The notes beneath the pieces were generated by a model. It did not search any database and had not been told where the DNA came from. It saw only the letters and a program-made list of their open reading frames with translations. Positions 14,813 to 20,230 of a stretch of 20,230 bases of DNA are shown piece after piece. This DNA is from a virus, in the IMG/VR virus record IMGVR_UViG_3300025671_000702, positions 1 through 20,230 of that record, one strand, 5' to 3'. The translations under genes were made by a program, and so were the position numbers. Within the stretch, counting starts at the first letter, position 1, and every line of letters starts with the position of its first letter.

Positions 14813-16576
14813 TCAGCCTCCGAGTTGTGCGAGTAGAGCTTCAATACCGCCAGCACCCTGCTCAGGTGGTGGAGCCATCGGTGCCTCAGCACCCATCCCT
14901 GGCATAGCCAAACCAGGCATACCTTCAGGTGCGCCAGCCGGAACTTCCGCTGCTTGACGTTCACGGGCTTCCTCATCAACTTCTTTAACAGCGTCAAACA
15001 ACGATTTCTTTTCCAACATCACTTTCTTAGTGAGCGATGCTAGATCGGCAGGCTGGTACGGACCTTCTGGGTTAGCGGCCTGCTGCTGGATGGATGCCAA
15101 CAACGCTGCCTCAATTCCTTCGGCGGTGATGCGATCACGCTCTAGTTCTGGATCGCTAATCATCGGATCGGCTTCACGGGCAGATTCTTTTGACATCATG
15201 CCAGTACCCATACGCTGACCCAAACCGATAATCAGGTTGTTAACATCGGAACCAGAAGCCGAATACGAAACGTAGTGGAAATCGGTTTCCCAAATTTTGT
15301 TCGGGGTGTAATCAACTTTGCCGGACTGTGCGCGCCCCGGCATAAAGAATGATTTGGGTTGCGAACCGAAATAAGCTTTCTCGATTGCGATAGCAACCTT
15401 GTCTTCTTCCAGCAGAGAAGATGCAAACAGGTCTTGTGCTTCCTGCACTCGGTAGTCCACAACTGCTGACAGCACGTTTTCGCCACGGCGACCTGTACGA
15501 ATGTTTGTGCCAGATTCGCCACCGAACTCTGCTGGGATTGCACCTTCCAAACGTTCCTGCCGTTCAATGCGGTCAAGAGCCGTATCGGTTTTGTAGCCGG
15601 GGTTGACCTGCTGGATCTGTAGGTCGCCACCTTTGATAATGCCCAGCTCGCCACGCTTACCGTCAGCCAACGCAATAATTTCAGGGTTCTCACCGGGGCG
15701 GGCAACCAGATATTCGTCTGGAAAAATGCCTCGCTCAATAGCGATTTCTGTTAATGCTTGTAGACGCGCACGGGTGTAAAACATTCCGAGCATGTCATCA
15801 AACTGTCCTCGTGGTGTGTCAAGCGTGATGCGTTGCGGGATAATTACCAGCGGGCAACCGGCACGGTTAACGATGCGCTCCAGTTCAAGCACTTCCATAC
15901 CAGCACGTTCCATGTAGTTCAGCGACGGATCATCCTCTGCGCCCAGCACACCAACCACAATTTCGTTCTCGCAAACATATTCCAGCAACGTAAACTGGGT
16001 GTCTGGTTCTGGTCGGCCAACCCGTAGACGGCCATCAACCTGCGGACCGTACATTTGGATGAGCCACGAGTACGGTTTGCGATAGGTAAAGATCACGTTC
16101 TCTGGGACAGGGTTGTCTGGATCTTCGTTCGGTGACGGGTAGGTGTCAAGCGGGTTACGCAAATGCCATTTCGGTGCGTTCGTACGGAAACACGGCTTCA
16201 CTACGACAGGTGACATTGAGTAGCCGAGCAGATGGCGGGCGCGTCGCCGGAGCTTCATGTTCATCCGGTTCTGATCCCACATCGCCAACATTGCTTTGTG
16301 GCGCAGCGAAGCCAAATCTTTAGAACGTTCCGAACCTTCCTTCATTGGAGGAAAGTACGGGTGTGGCATTGTGGATGCAACACGCATCGACATTTGGTCA
16401 AGGCCAACAGACAGCAAGTTGGCGACAGATGCTTTAGCGTTCTTGTCTAGTTCGTTCAACGGAACGATCACGTCGCCTTTAGCAAGTTCACGCACCTTCA
16501 ACATTTGGTCGTGGACTGGACCCAGTATCCGGCGACGATGATTGTACATCGCTACAATTTCTTCGATAGTCCTCAC
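14813..16576 (-). CDS. Portal protein
   Basis: I place the start at GTG 16576 because GGAG sits five bases before it. An in-frame GTG two codons earlier (16582) overlaps that GGAG and would be too close. The product is 587 residues. It matches the portal type I recall from actinobacteriophages: EIVAMYNHRR at the N-terminus, VPLNELDKNAKASVANLLSVGLDQM, LRRRARHLLGYSMSPVVVKP, RNPLDTYPSPNEDPDN, YVCENEIVVGVLG-like strands, NRAGCPLVIIPQRITLD, RGIFPDEYLVARPGENPEI, GAIPAEFGGESGTNIRTGRRGE, and KVDYTPNKIWETDFHYVSY. The C-terminus is Pro/Gly/Met-rich and low-complexity. It forms the dodecameric ring at one capsid vertex through which the terminase packages DNA. Neighbouring terminase and capsid genes support the call. 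Confidence 0.9.
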   Translation of the reverse strand: MRTIEEIVAMYNHRRRILGPVHDQMLKVRELAKGDVIVPLNELDKNAKASVANLLSVGLDQMSMRVASTMPHPYFPPMKEGSERSKDLASLRHKAMLAMWDQNRMNMKLRRRARHLLGYSMSPVVVKPCFRTNAPKWHLRNPLDTYPSPNEDPDNPVPENVIFTYRKPYSWLIQMYGPQVDGRLRVGRPEPDTQFTLLEYVCENEIVVGVLGAEDDPSLNYMERAGMEVLELERIVNRAGCPLVIIPQRITLDTPRGQFDDMLGMFYTRARLQALTEIAIERGIFPDEYLVARPGENPEIIALADGKRGELGIIKGGDLQIQQVNPGYKTDTALDRIERQERLEGAIPAEFGGESGTNIRTGRRGENVLSAVVDYRVQEAQDLFASSLLEEDKVAIAIEKAYFGSQPKSFFMPGRAQSGKVDYTPNKIWETDFHYVSYSASGSDVNNLIIGLGQRMGTGMMSKESAREADPMISDPELERDRITAEGIEAALLASIQQQAANPEGPYQPADLASLTKKVMLEKKSLFDAVKEVDEEARERQAAEVPAGAPEGMPGLAMPGMGAEAPMAPPPEQGAGGIEALLAQLGG

Positions 16577-16609
16577 GCGCACTCCAAGATAGTTGACAGT
16601 CTTACGCTA

Positions 16610-16618
16610 AGGATACCA
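16610..16618 (-). promoter_or_regulatory. Extended -10 promoter for the portal gene
   Basis: TGGTATCCT on the minus strand matches TGnTAnnnT. It begins right after the zinc micro-ORF stop and lies about 34 bases before GTG 16576, giving a short leader with GGAG. No convincing -35 at normal spacing. Confidence 0.42.
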
Positions 16619-16711
16619 TTATCCGCAGCAGTGATGCTTCAATCCGCAGTGCGGGCATCGCCAACGGGTTGCCACCGGGTCAAACTGTTTAGAACAGTTT
16701 TCGCAAATCAA
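16619..16711 (-). CDS. Zinc-ribbon microprotein, 30 aa
   Basis: From TTG 16711 to a TAA at 16619-16621 the minus strand encodes a 30-residue peptide: MICENCSKQFDPVATRWRCP, then HCGLKHHCCG. The cysteine pairs C3xxC6 and C19-P-H-C22 form a classic zinc ribbon, with an extra Cys-Cys at 28-29. The pattern CxxCxxxFDPxATRWxCPxCGxKxxCC matches tiny proteins I recall from actinobacteriophages. The frame is closed by a stop 18 bases upstream of the TTG and has no ATG or GTG, so TTG is the only plausible start; no Shine-Dalgarno is visible. It may be coupled to the upstream gene. It could bind nucleic acid or another virion component. If the start is wrong, this is a relic. Confidence 0.6.
   Translation of the reverse strand: MICENCSKQFDPVATRWRCPHCGLKHHCCG
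16682..16700. repeat. Perfect 8-bp inverted repeat
   Basis: AAACTGTT-TAG-AACAGTTT is a perfect inverted repeat with a 3-base spacer. It lies inside the zinc micro-ORF, 16 bases from the second palindrome at 16717-16733. Confidence 0.65.
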
Positions 16712-16716
16712 TTTAA

Positions 16717-16733
16717 CAACTAATAATTAGTTG
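16717..16733. repeat. AT-rich 17-bp palindrome before the zinc micro-ORF
   Basis: CAACTAAT-A-ATTAGTTG is a perfect palindrome with 8-bp arms. It sits between the stop of the 75-residue gene and the TTG of the micro-ORF. It could be an operator, or a weak hairpin that modulates read-through or access to the TTG. Confidence 0.65.
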
Positions 16734-16742
16734 CAAATTTGA

Positions 16743-16970
16743 TTAGCGGCCACGTCGGTTGCGAGGAATCTTCACCATAGCGCGAACGAAATCCAAATTT
16801 GGATGTGAATAGGTTTCTGCCGCTGTGCGTGAAGGATTTAATCGGGTGGTGCCTCGGACGCGTGCATCAGCCGCAGTCATGGCTCGCTCGCGACTTGACC
16901 GAGTTGTGCGTCCAGACCCGCGACCAGATGTATACGGATTTTTGTTTTTTGGCATTCTACCTTTTGGCAT
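16743..16970 (-). CDS. Small Arg-rich basic protein, 75 aa
   Basis: I choose ATG 16970 because AAAGGA lies seven bases before it. A longer in-frame start at 17009 would add 13 residues, lacks a ribosome site and would lie inside the terminase stop. The product (MPKGRMPKNKNPYTSGRGSG, then TRSSRERAMTAADARVRGTT, ending MVKIPRNRRGR) is strongly basic and probably partly disordered. It lies between terminase and portal, where some phages encode small packaging or head proteins, so DNA or RNA binding is plausible. I recognise no family. The promoter-like TGCTATACT at 17000-17008 would serve it directly. The coding call rests on the ribosome site, operon position and the absence of a better frame. 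Confidence 0.65.
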   Translation of the reverse strand: MPKGRMPKNKNPYTSGRGSGRTTRSSRERAMTAADARVRGTTRLNPSRTAAETYSHPNLDFVRAMVKIPRNRRGR

Positions 16971-16999
16971 TGGTATTCCTTTGTTCGTAACCTTGACAC

Positions 17000-17008
17000 A
17001 GTATAGCA
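17000..17008 (-). promoter_or_regulatory. Extended -10 promoter after the terminase gene
   Basis: TGCTATACT on the minus strand matches TGnTAnnnT and starts on the base after the terminase TAG stop. Transcription would begin near 16993, leaving a leader of about 20 bases with AAAGGA before ATG 16970. No clear -35 is visible. Confidence 0.5.
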
Positions 17009-18994
17009 CTACGCATCAATAAGAAAGGAAGGTCGCCACATGCGAGGTGGACGTTTAGGTTCCGTCAACTTCGGGGCGTGCAACAACATAAACCACAACG
17101 CCATTGCCAAGTCAGTCCCCTTCTTCTTGTCACGAGTCCAAGTTTCCAACTCTTGCACCAACGCCAACGTTTTCCAGTTCTCCGACATGCGAGGCAACCG
17201 CAACGAACCTGACCTGACAACCGGAGGAATCAACGCTTCCAAACCAAAGTTCTCATCCAGCTTGTTGCGTGACGTGGTATGCGGGATTACCAGCACCTGT
17301 CGTAACGCCTGCCAACGTCGCACAAAATCGTGTGCCAACAAAAACCGTTGCGCTGCGTTAATCTCAACAACAATATGTGACACCGGATACCCCATGTCCT
17401 CGGCACGATCACACCAGTCGTCAAGAATTCCGGTATATCGGCCAGTAGACATATCGTAACCGAGCAGGTCTTCTGCTGTAAGTTTGGTGCGTTCGATATC
17501 GACAACGTGATACAAACCGAGATCGGGCTGATAGATAGTCCAAATAACCCCCCAAAAGTTTGCTGGCGAAGGGTCAACCGAAATGATTGACACCCACGGC
17601 GGTTTCAACCCACGAATAATGTTTCCCGGGAAACGGTCACGGTCAATGCAACCCGGATATTCCACACCGTCTGATGCGATACCGCCAATCAACTGTGGGC
17701 GTTCCACAAGCTGATAATCCAAATCTATGTCTTCCTGCTGGTAGACAACACGAAACTTTTGTGGCTGGTTGTATCGGACAAACGACAGGTCTTTCCACGG
17801 TAAACGCACCGGATCAAGCAACGGTCCTTCCGGCCATGCCGGTGCATCCTTACGGCGGGACTGTTTACCGGTGTCCAACTCTTCGTAATACGCTTTGTAA
17901 ATCAGGTGATGGTACTTCGGTATGCGTACTGGGTCAGCCAAAGAGTCTTCTGCGGTTGCATCCTCGCCGTCATCCTCTTCAATGTCGTCGTACGTCACTT
18001 TGTCTAAACAATGTTTGTACAAGTCGCCGGGGCCGAGCCTCTGACCGATCACATTCACCAGCCCGCCAGGGTCACAGCGTGCCTCAGCCATAGAATCCCA
18101 GCGTTCCAGTAGCCGGTCACGGGCAACAGATTCTTTAGCGTTTTCCGGTGAGGCCACATCGTCAAACAAGCACAGGTCGGCACGGTGACCGATGAACTCT
18201 GAGTCGATACCGTACGCAGAAACGGTGGGTTCTTTGTTGTCTAGCCCGCCAGGAATGAACTGTTCCACCACAAATTCTTCTGCACGCCACAACGAACCGG
18301 AAGCTAACGGTTTGAACCTGCCGTAGTCTTGGGCGAGGCAGCCTTCTGCGTCTACCGCCAGCCCTTTCTTCACTTGTTCTGGGTCAACAGTCAAAGCGAC
18401 AGGCCGTTCAAGGGTTTCACGGATACGTCGAGAGTATTGTTTTGCTAGTGTTTGCGAGATCGAGCCGATAAGGACTCGGATCGCACGGTTCCTTACGATA
18501 CACCAGACTGCTACGTCGTGAAAAAGCGTGGATTTTCCGGCACCGGGTGGACAGTTGAGTACCAGAAATTCTTTTTCTTCGGATTCTAGGTGTTGAACAA
18601 TTTTGTATGCTGCGTCTACCTGCCAGGGTGACGGGACTCGACCTAGATAGACGCGCCGGAAGTAGTCAAAGTCGTCCCAGCCTCGTTTTGCTCGTTCGTT
18701 CAGACGCTCATATGGGATGACTGGTGGCAGGTCACCGGCTTCGTCAATGACAGATCGTAGTTCTCGGCGTTCCCTACCAGAGTTTGCGTTCGCTTTTTTA
18801 ACTCCGAGGTCTGCGGCAGCTTGATCGGCTTCAATTTTGCGGCGTTTCGCATCCCATTTTTGGCCGGTGTTGTAATGGATGCCCGCAATTTTGCAGGCTT
18901 CTTTGATGGAGATACCTGCTGCACGGGCTTGCCAGAAACGGGCTTTGTCTTCTAACGGTACGTTGCGTCTACCTGACCGGTCTGTTCCTGACAT
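17009..18994 (-). CDS. terL: Terminase large subunit with N-terminal helix-turn-helix
   Basis: The ATG at 18994 is fixed by an in-frame TGA two codons upstream. The 661-residue enzyme packages DNA into the prohead. Residues about 14-55 (EDKARFWQARAAGISIKEACKIAGIHYNTGQKWDAKRR) form a helix-turn-helix. The ATPase has Walker A PPGAGKST at 149-156 and Walker B LCLFDD at 274-279 (D278, D279). The nuclease has SVDPS with D474, VVEIN with E544 and GTDLAMALWF with D628 as likely metal ligands. SPWQ at 122-125 and the NRAIRVLIGS strand are typical of this type. No separate small subunit is visible in this window, so the fused helix-turn-helix may recognise the packaging site. I recall this HTH-TerL layout from actinobacteriophages. 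No Shine-Dalgarno is seen; a TATCAT box 7 bases before the ATG suggests a leaderless message. It begins the late operon. Confidence 0.95.
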   Translation of the reverse strand: MSGTDRSGRRNVPLEDKARFWQARAAGISIKEACKIAGIHYNTGQKWDAKRRKIEADQAAADLGVKKANANSGRERRELRSVIDEAGDLPPVIPYERLNERAKRGWDDFDYFRRVYLGRVPSPWQVDAAYKIVQHLESEEKEFLVLNCPPGAGKSTLFHDVAVWCIVRNRAIRVLIGSISQTLAKQYSRRIRETLERPVALTVDPEQVKKGLAVDAEGCLAQDYGRFKPLASGSLWRAEEFVVEQFIPGGLDNKEPTVSAYGIDSEFIGHRADLCLFDDVASPENAKESVARDRLLERWDSMAEARCDPGGLVNVIGQRLGPGDLYKHCLDKVTYDDIEEDDGEDATAEDSLADPVRIPKYHHLIYKAYYEELDTGKQSRRKDAPAWPEGPLLDPVRLPWKDLSFVRYNQPQKFRVVYQQEDIDLDYQLVERPQLIGGIASDGVEYPGCIDRDRFPGNIIRGLKPPWVSIISVDPSPANFWGVIWTIYQPDLGLYHVVDIERTKLTAEDLLGYDMSTGRYTGILDDWCDRAEDMGYPVSHIVVEINAAQRFLLAHDFVRRWQALRQVLVIPHTTSRNKLDENFGLEALIPPVVRSGSLRLPRMSENWKTLALVQELETWTRDKKKGTDLAMALWFMLLHAPKLTEPKRPPRMWRPSFLIDA

Positions 18995-19001
18995 CCATCA
19001 C

Positions 19002-19007
19002 ATGATA
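19002..19007 (-). promoter_or_regulatory. Possible -10 box for a leaderless terminase message
   Basis: TATCAT on the minus strand fits TAnnnT and ends 7 bases before ATG 18994, so transcription would start at the A of the ATG. No -35 is visible and no Shine-Dalgarno lies before the gene. This is inference from spacing. Confidence 0.3.
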
Positions 19008-19015
19008 CACGGAGA

Positions 19016-19041
19016 GCAGGCCGTACGCCGCTTTATTTTTT
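19016..19041 (+). terminator. Possible rightward intrinsic terminator
   Basis: GC-A-GGC-CGTAC-GCC-GC forms a 5-bp stem with one bulged A and is followed by TTTATTTTTT. The T tract is good but the stem is short. It would stop rightward transcripts entering from the terminase gene, antisense to it. Confidence 0.3.
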
Positions 19042-19081
19042 AGGAGGTGGGTGAACGACCCGCTCTATCCGTGCAATACAT

Positions 19082-19101
19082 AACTCGAACCCCTCCGAGT
19101 T
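19082..19101. promoter_or_regulatory. Inverted repeat touching the -35, candidate operator
   Basis: AACTCG-N8-CGAGTT is a perfect 6-bp inverted repeat. Its right arm overlaps the TTGCAG -35 of the rightward promoter by two bases. A repressor bound here would block that promoter. The binding protein is unknown; the 19168 gene product has a winged helix and could autoregulate, but this is speculation. Confidence 0.4.
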
Positions 19102-19129
19102 GCAGAAAGCATACCACAGGTGCTACAGT
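19100..19129 (+). promoter_or_regulatory. Rightward promoter of the initiator gene
   Basis: The -35 TTGCAG (19100-19105), an 18-base spacer and -10 TACAGT (19124-19129) preceded by TGC give an extended -10 with a recognisable -35. Transcription would start near 19136, about 32 bases before ATG 19168. It is the best-formed promoter in the divergent gap. Confidence 0.6.
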
Positions 19130-19134
19130 GAACA

Positions 19135-19153
19135 CAACCGTTCAACACGGTTG
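19135..19153 (+). promoter_or_regulatory. Leader hairpin of the initiator mRNA
   Basis: CAACCGT-TCAAC-ACGGTTG forms a perfect 7-bp stem with a 5-base loop at the predicted 5' end of the message. It ends five bases before the AGGAGG site at 19158-19163. It could stabilise the mRNA 5' end or serve as a second operator. Confidence 0.5.
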
Positions 19154-19167
19154 CTGTAGGAGGCAAA

Positions 19168-19941
19168 ATGCAATACGAAATCAGTGCAACAGACTACTTT
19201 GCGATCATCCCCGAAAAAGTCCTGTACGCAGACATCAGTCACATCTCGGTACGCATCTACGGAGTGTTACGCAGACACGCAGACCAAACAGGAAGCTGCC
19301 ACCCCGGACGGGCAAGAATAGCGAAACTCGCACACACAAGCGCAAGTTCAGTAGACCGAGCCATACAAGAACTCGTCGAACACGGCTTCATCACCGTCCA
19401 CCACAGACGCAACCCCGACAATCCACAACAAATGCTGTCAAACAGGTACGTTATCCACAGCACCCCTCCCGCCCATGACCATACCCCTCCCGTGGGTGAT
19501 GATACCCCCCTCCCGCTGGTGACGACACCCCCTCCCGCCAGTGACGAAGTAACCATAGCCATAGAACCAAAGCCAATAAACCACTTCGAGGAATGGTGGA
19601 ACACCTACCCGAAACGGGTCAACCGCAAAGCCGCACAAAAAGCATGGAAAACAGCAACCAAAACAACCAGCCCACAAGCAATCATTGAAGCAACACGCCA
19701 ACAAATCGCAACAACAGGCAGCCCACTATCAAGAGAAGACATCTACATCCCGATGCCATCCTCCTGGCTCAACGCAGGAAGCCACCTCGACCAATACGGA
19801 ACCACAGAACCATCCAGACCATACGACCAACCAACACCCCATCACTGCAACAGATGCGACAGCACCGGACACATCACAAAAACAGATGAAAAAGGCTACT
19901 CATACGCACACCCATGCCCAAACTGCAATGATATAATCTAA
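19168..19941 (+). CDS. Replication initiator-like winged-helix protein with C-terminal zinc motif
   Basis: It starts at ATG 19168 with AGGAGG four bases upstream. The 257-residue protein has four parts. Residues about 25-98 form a winged helix (HISVRIYGVLRRHADQTG, IAKLAHTSASSVDRAIQELVEHGFI), as in phage replisome organisers. Residues about 99-127 are a Pro-rich linker encoded by tandem DNA repeats. Residues 140-205 (FEEWWNTYPKRVNRKAAQKAW, then IYIPMPSSWLNAG) form a domain I recall from phage replication proteins (F..WW..YPK...K..A..AW, ...P..WL....W). Residues 227-253 contain CNRC...CPNC, a four-cysteine zinc site. It is the first rightward gene. The alternative is a transcription regulator. 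The linker DNA contains a DnaA box and four direct repeats, which favours an initiator. Confidence 0.8.
   Translation: MQYEISATDYFAIIPEKVLYADISHISVRIYGVLRRHADQTGSCHPGRARIAKLAHTSASSVDRAIQELVEHGFITVHHRRNPDNPQQMLSNRYVIHSTPPAHDHTPPVGDDTPLPLVTTPPPASDEVTIAIEPKPINHFEEWWNTYPKRVNRKAAQKAWKTATKTTSPQAIIEATRQQIATTGSPLSREDIYIPMPSSWLNAGSHLDQYGTTEPSRPYDQPTPHHCNRCDSTGHITKTDEKGYSYAHPCPNCNDII
19451..19548 (+). other. Candidate replication origin: DnaA box plus four direct repeats inside the initiator gene
   Basis: A perfect DnaA-box 9-mer TTATCCACA lies at 19451-19459. Two bases later four direct repeats begin, at 19462-19482, 19483-19503, 19504-19526 and 19527-19548 (21, 21, 23 and 22 bp). Their common form is ACCCC(C)TCCCG, four or so variable bases, then TGA. 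They are followed by AT-richer sequence with a CCATAGCCATAG doublet. The arrangement within the linker of an initiator-like gene is reminiscent of the lambda origin inside gene O. The repeats also encode a Pro-rich linker, so coding constraint is the main alternative explanation. Confidence 0.5.
19929..19937 (+). promoter_or_regulatory. Consensus extended -10 promoter for the right-end RNA
   Basis: TGATATAAT is an exact TGnTATAAT extended -10. It ends one base before the TAA of the initiator gene. Transcription would begin near 19944-19946, at the start of the gene-free structured region. No -35 is visible, which is common for extended -10 promoters. Confidence 0.6.
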
Positions 19942-19943
19942 CC

Positions 19944-20230
19944 ACCGGCCCACGCAGGCCGCTCAGGTCGTACCCTCGTTGCACAGGGCGGGACGCAACC
20001 CACGGAAACGTGGTCGATCTCTCATGCGTAAACGACGATCCCATAGGAACTCTCGCTAAGGCAGGAAGACGAGAGAAGCACGAACCCGCGAGGGCGACAA
20101 AAACCAACCTAAACGTAAAGCTCCACGACAACGAGCGGGAATCAGGAACAGCGGCACCCTGATGGGGGACAAACACCTCCCTAAGTTCCCAACCAATCCA
20201 ACAAAACCACACATCTCAAACACAGATAAT
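19944..20230 (+). ncRNA. Candidate structured non-coding RNA (5' part, runs off window)
   Basis: This gene-free region has nested potential helices on the plus strand. CCACG-GAAA-CGTGG (20000-20013) is a 5-bp stem with a GNRA loop, enclosed by ACGCA/TGCGT (19993-19997 with 20025-20029). CTCTCG/CGAGAG pairs 20050-20055 with 20070-20075. CCC-GCGA-GGG (20085-20094) has a second GNRA loop. A three-way junction is closed by GGGAA/TTCCC (20137-20141 with 20186-20190). It holds TCAGG/CCTGA (20142-20146 with 20158-20162) and GGGGG/CCTCCC (20164-20168 with 20177-20181, one G-U). Unpaired stretches are A-rich. GNRA loops and the G-U pair exist only on the plus strand. The upstream promoter fits. Large ornate RNAs such as GOLLD or ROOL are known from phages, but I cannot confirm a match. 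Confidence 0.6.

Noticed and set aside
19051-19083. Ten-codon leader peptide (GTG) after an AGGAGG-like sequence
   Set aside because: It would lie upstream of the predicted transcription start, the spacing to the GTG is only three bases, and no other promoter is seen before it.
19874-20212. Minus-strand 112-codon frame across the right end
   Set aside because: It overlaps the initiator gene and the structured region, has low-complexity Arg/Ser/Val composition and no ribosome site. RNA structure explains the region better.
1-20230. Circular or complete genome in this window
   Set aside because: Joining the right end to the left end does not continue the partial gene at 1-134 in a plausible way, and no terminal repeat is visible, so the window is a fragment.
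1-20230. tRNA genes, CRISPR arrays, integrase or attachment sites
   Set aside because: None was recognised. The only repeat arrays are coding (952-1563 and 19462-19548) and have no spacer structure.

Overview
The window is part of the genome of a tailed double-stranded DNA phage. The core genes form a complete head-building set on the minus strand: terminase large subunit, portal, scaffold and an N4-gp56-type major capsid protein. The terminase, portal and capsid sequences resemble those I associate with phages of Actinobacteria and of uncultured freshwater or marine viromes. Actinobacterial-looking TAnnnT -10 boxes and apparently leaderless genes fit that, but the host assignment is inference. 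No integrase, host gene, tRNA, IS element or CRISPR array is visible.

Layout. Everything from 1 to 18994 is transcribed leftward (minus strand). In transcription order it runs: terminase with a fused N-terminal helix-turn-helix (17009-18994), a small basic protein, a 30-residue zinc-ribbon micro-ORF, portal (14813-16576), a Pro/Gly/Ala-rich 130-residue protein, a 1623-residue probable internal virion protein (9547-14418), three more probable virion or ejection proteins (6838-9538), scaffold (6298-6729) and major capsid protein (5292-6257). After a terminator-like hairpin and a new promoter comes the appendage region (147-5197). It holds a small structural protein, three paralogous fibre proteins interleaved with two paralogous tail-assembly-chaperone-like proteins, a protein with ten 20-residue Thr/Gly-rich repeats, and two small proteins. 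A partial gene runs off the left edge. Most late genes overlap as TGATG, ATGA or TAATG, or sit a few bases apart. No tail tube, tape-measure or nozzle gene is recognisable here, so tail genes may lie further left.

The region 18995-19167 is the divergence point between this late operon and rightward transcription. It has a -35/extended -10 promoter and two inverted repeats. The only rightward gene (19168-19941) has an N-terminal winged helix, a Pro-rich linker, a conserved middle domain and a C-terminal four-cysteine zinc motif. It looks like a phage replication initiator. Its linker DNA carries a perfect DnaA-box 9-mer followed directly by four 21-23 bp direct repeats, an arrangement reminiscent of the lambda origin inside gene O.

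Overlapping the stop codon of that gene is a consensus extended -10 (TGATATAAT). It is followed by 289 bases with no gene but with many nested potential helices, two GNRA tetraloop hairpins and a three-way junction on the plus strand. I read this as the 5' part of a structured non-coding RNA running off the right edge. The candidate origin and this RNA are the most interesting items in the window.
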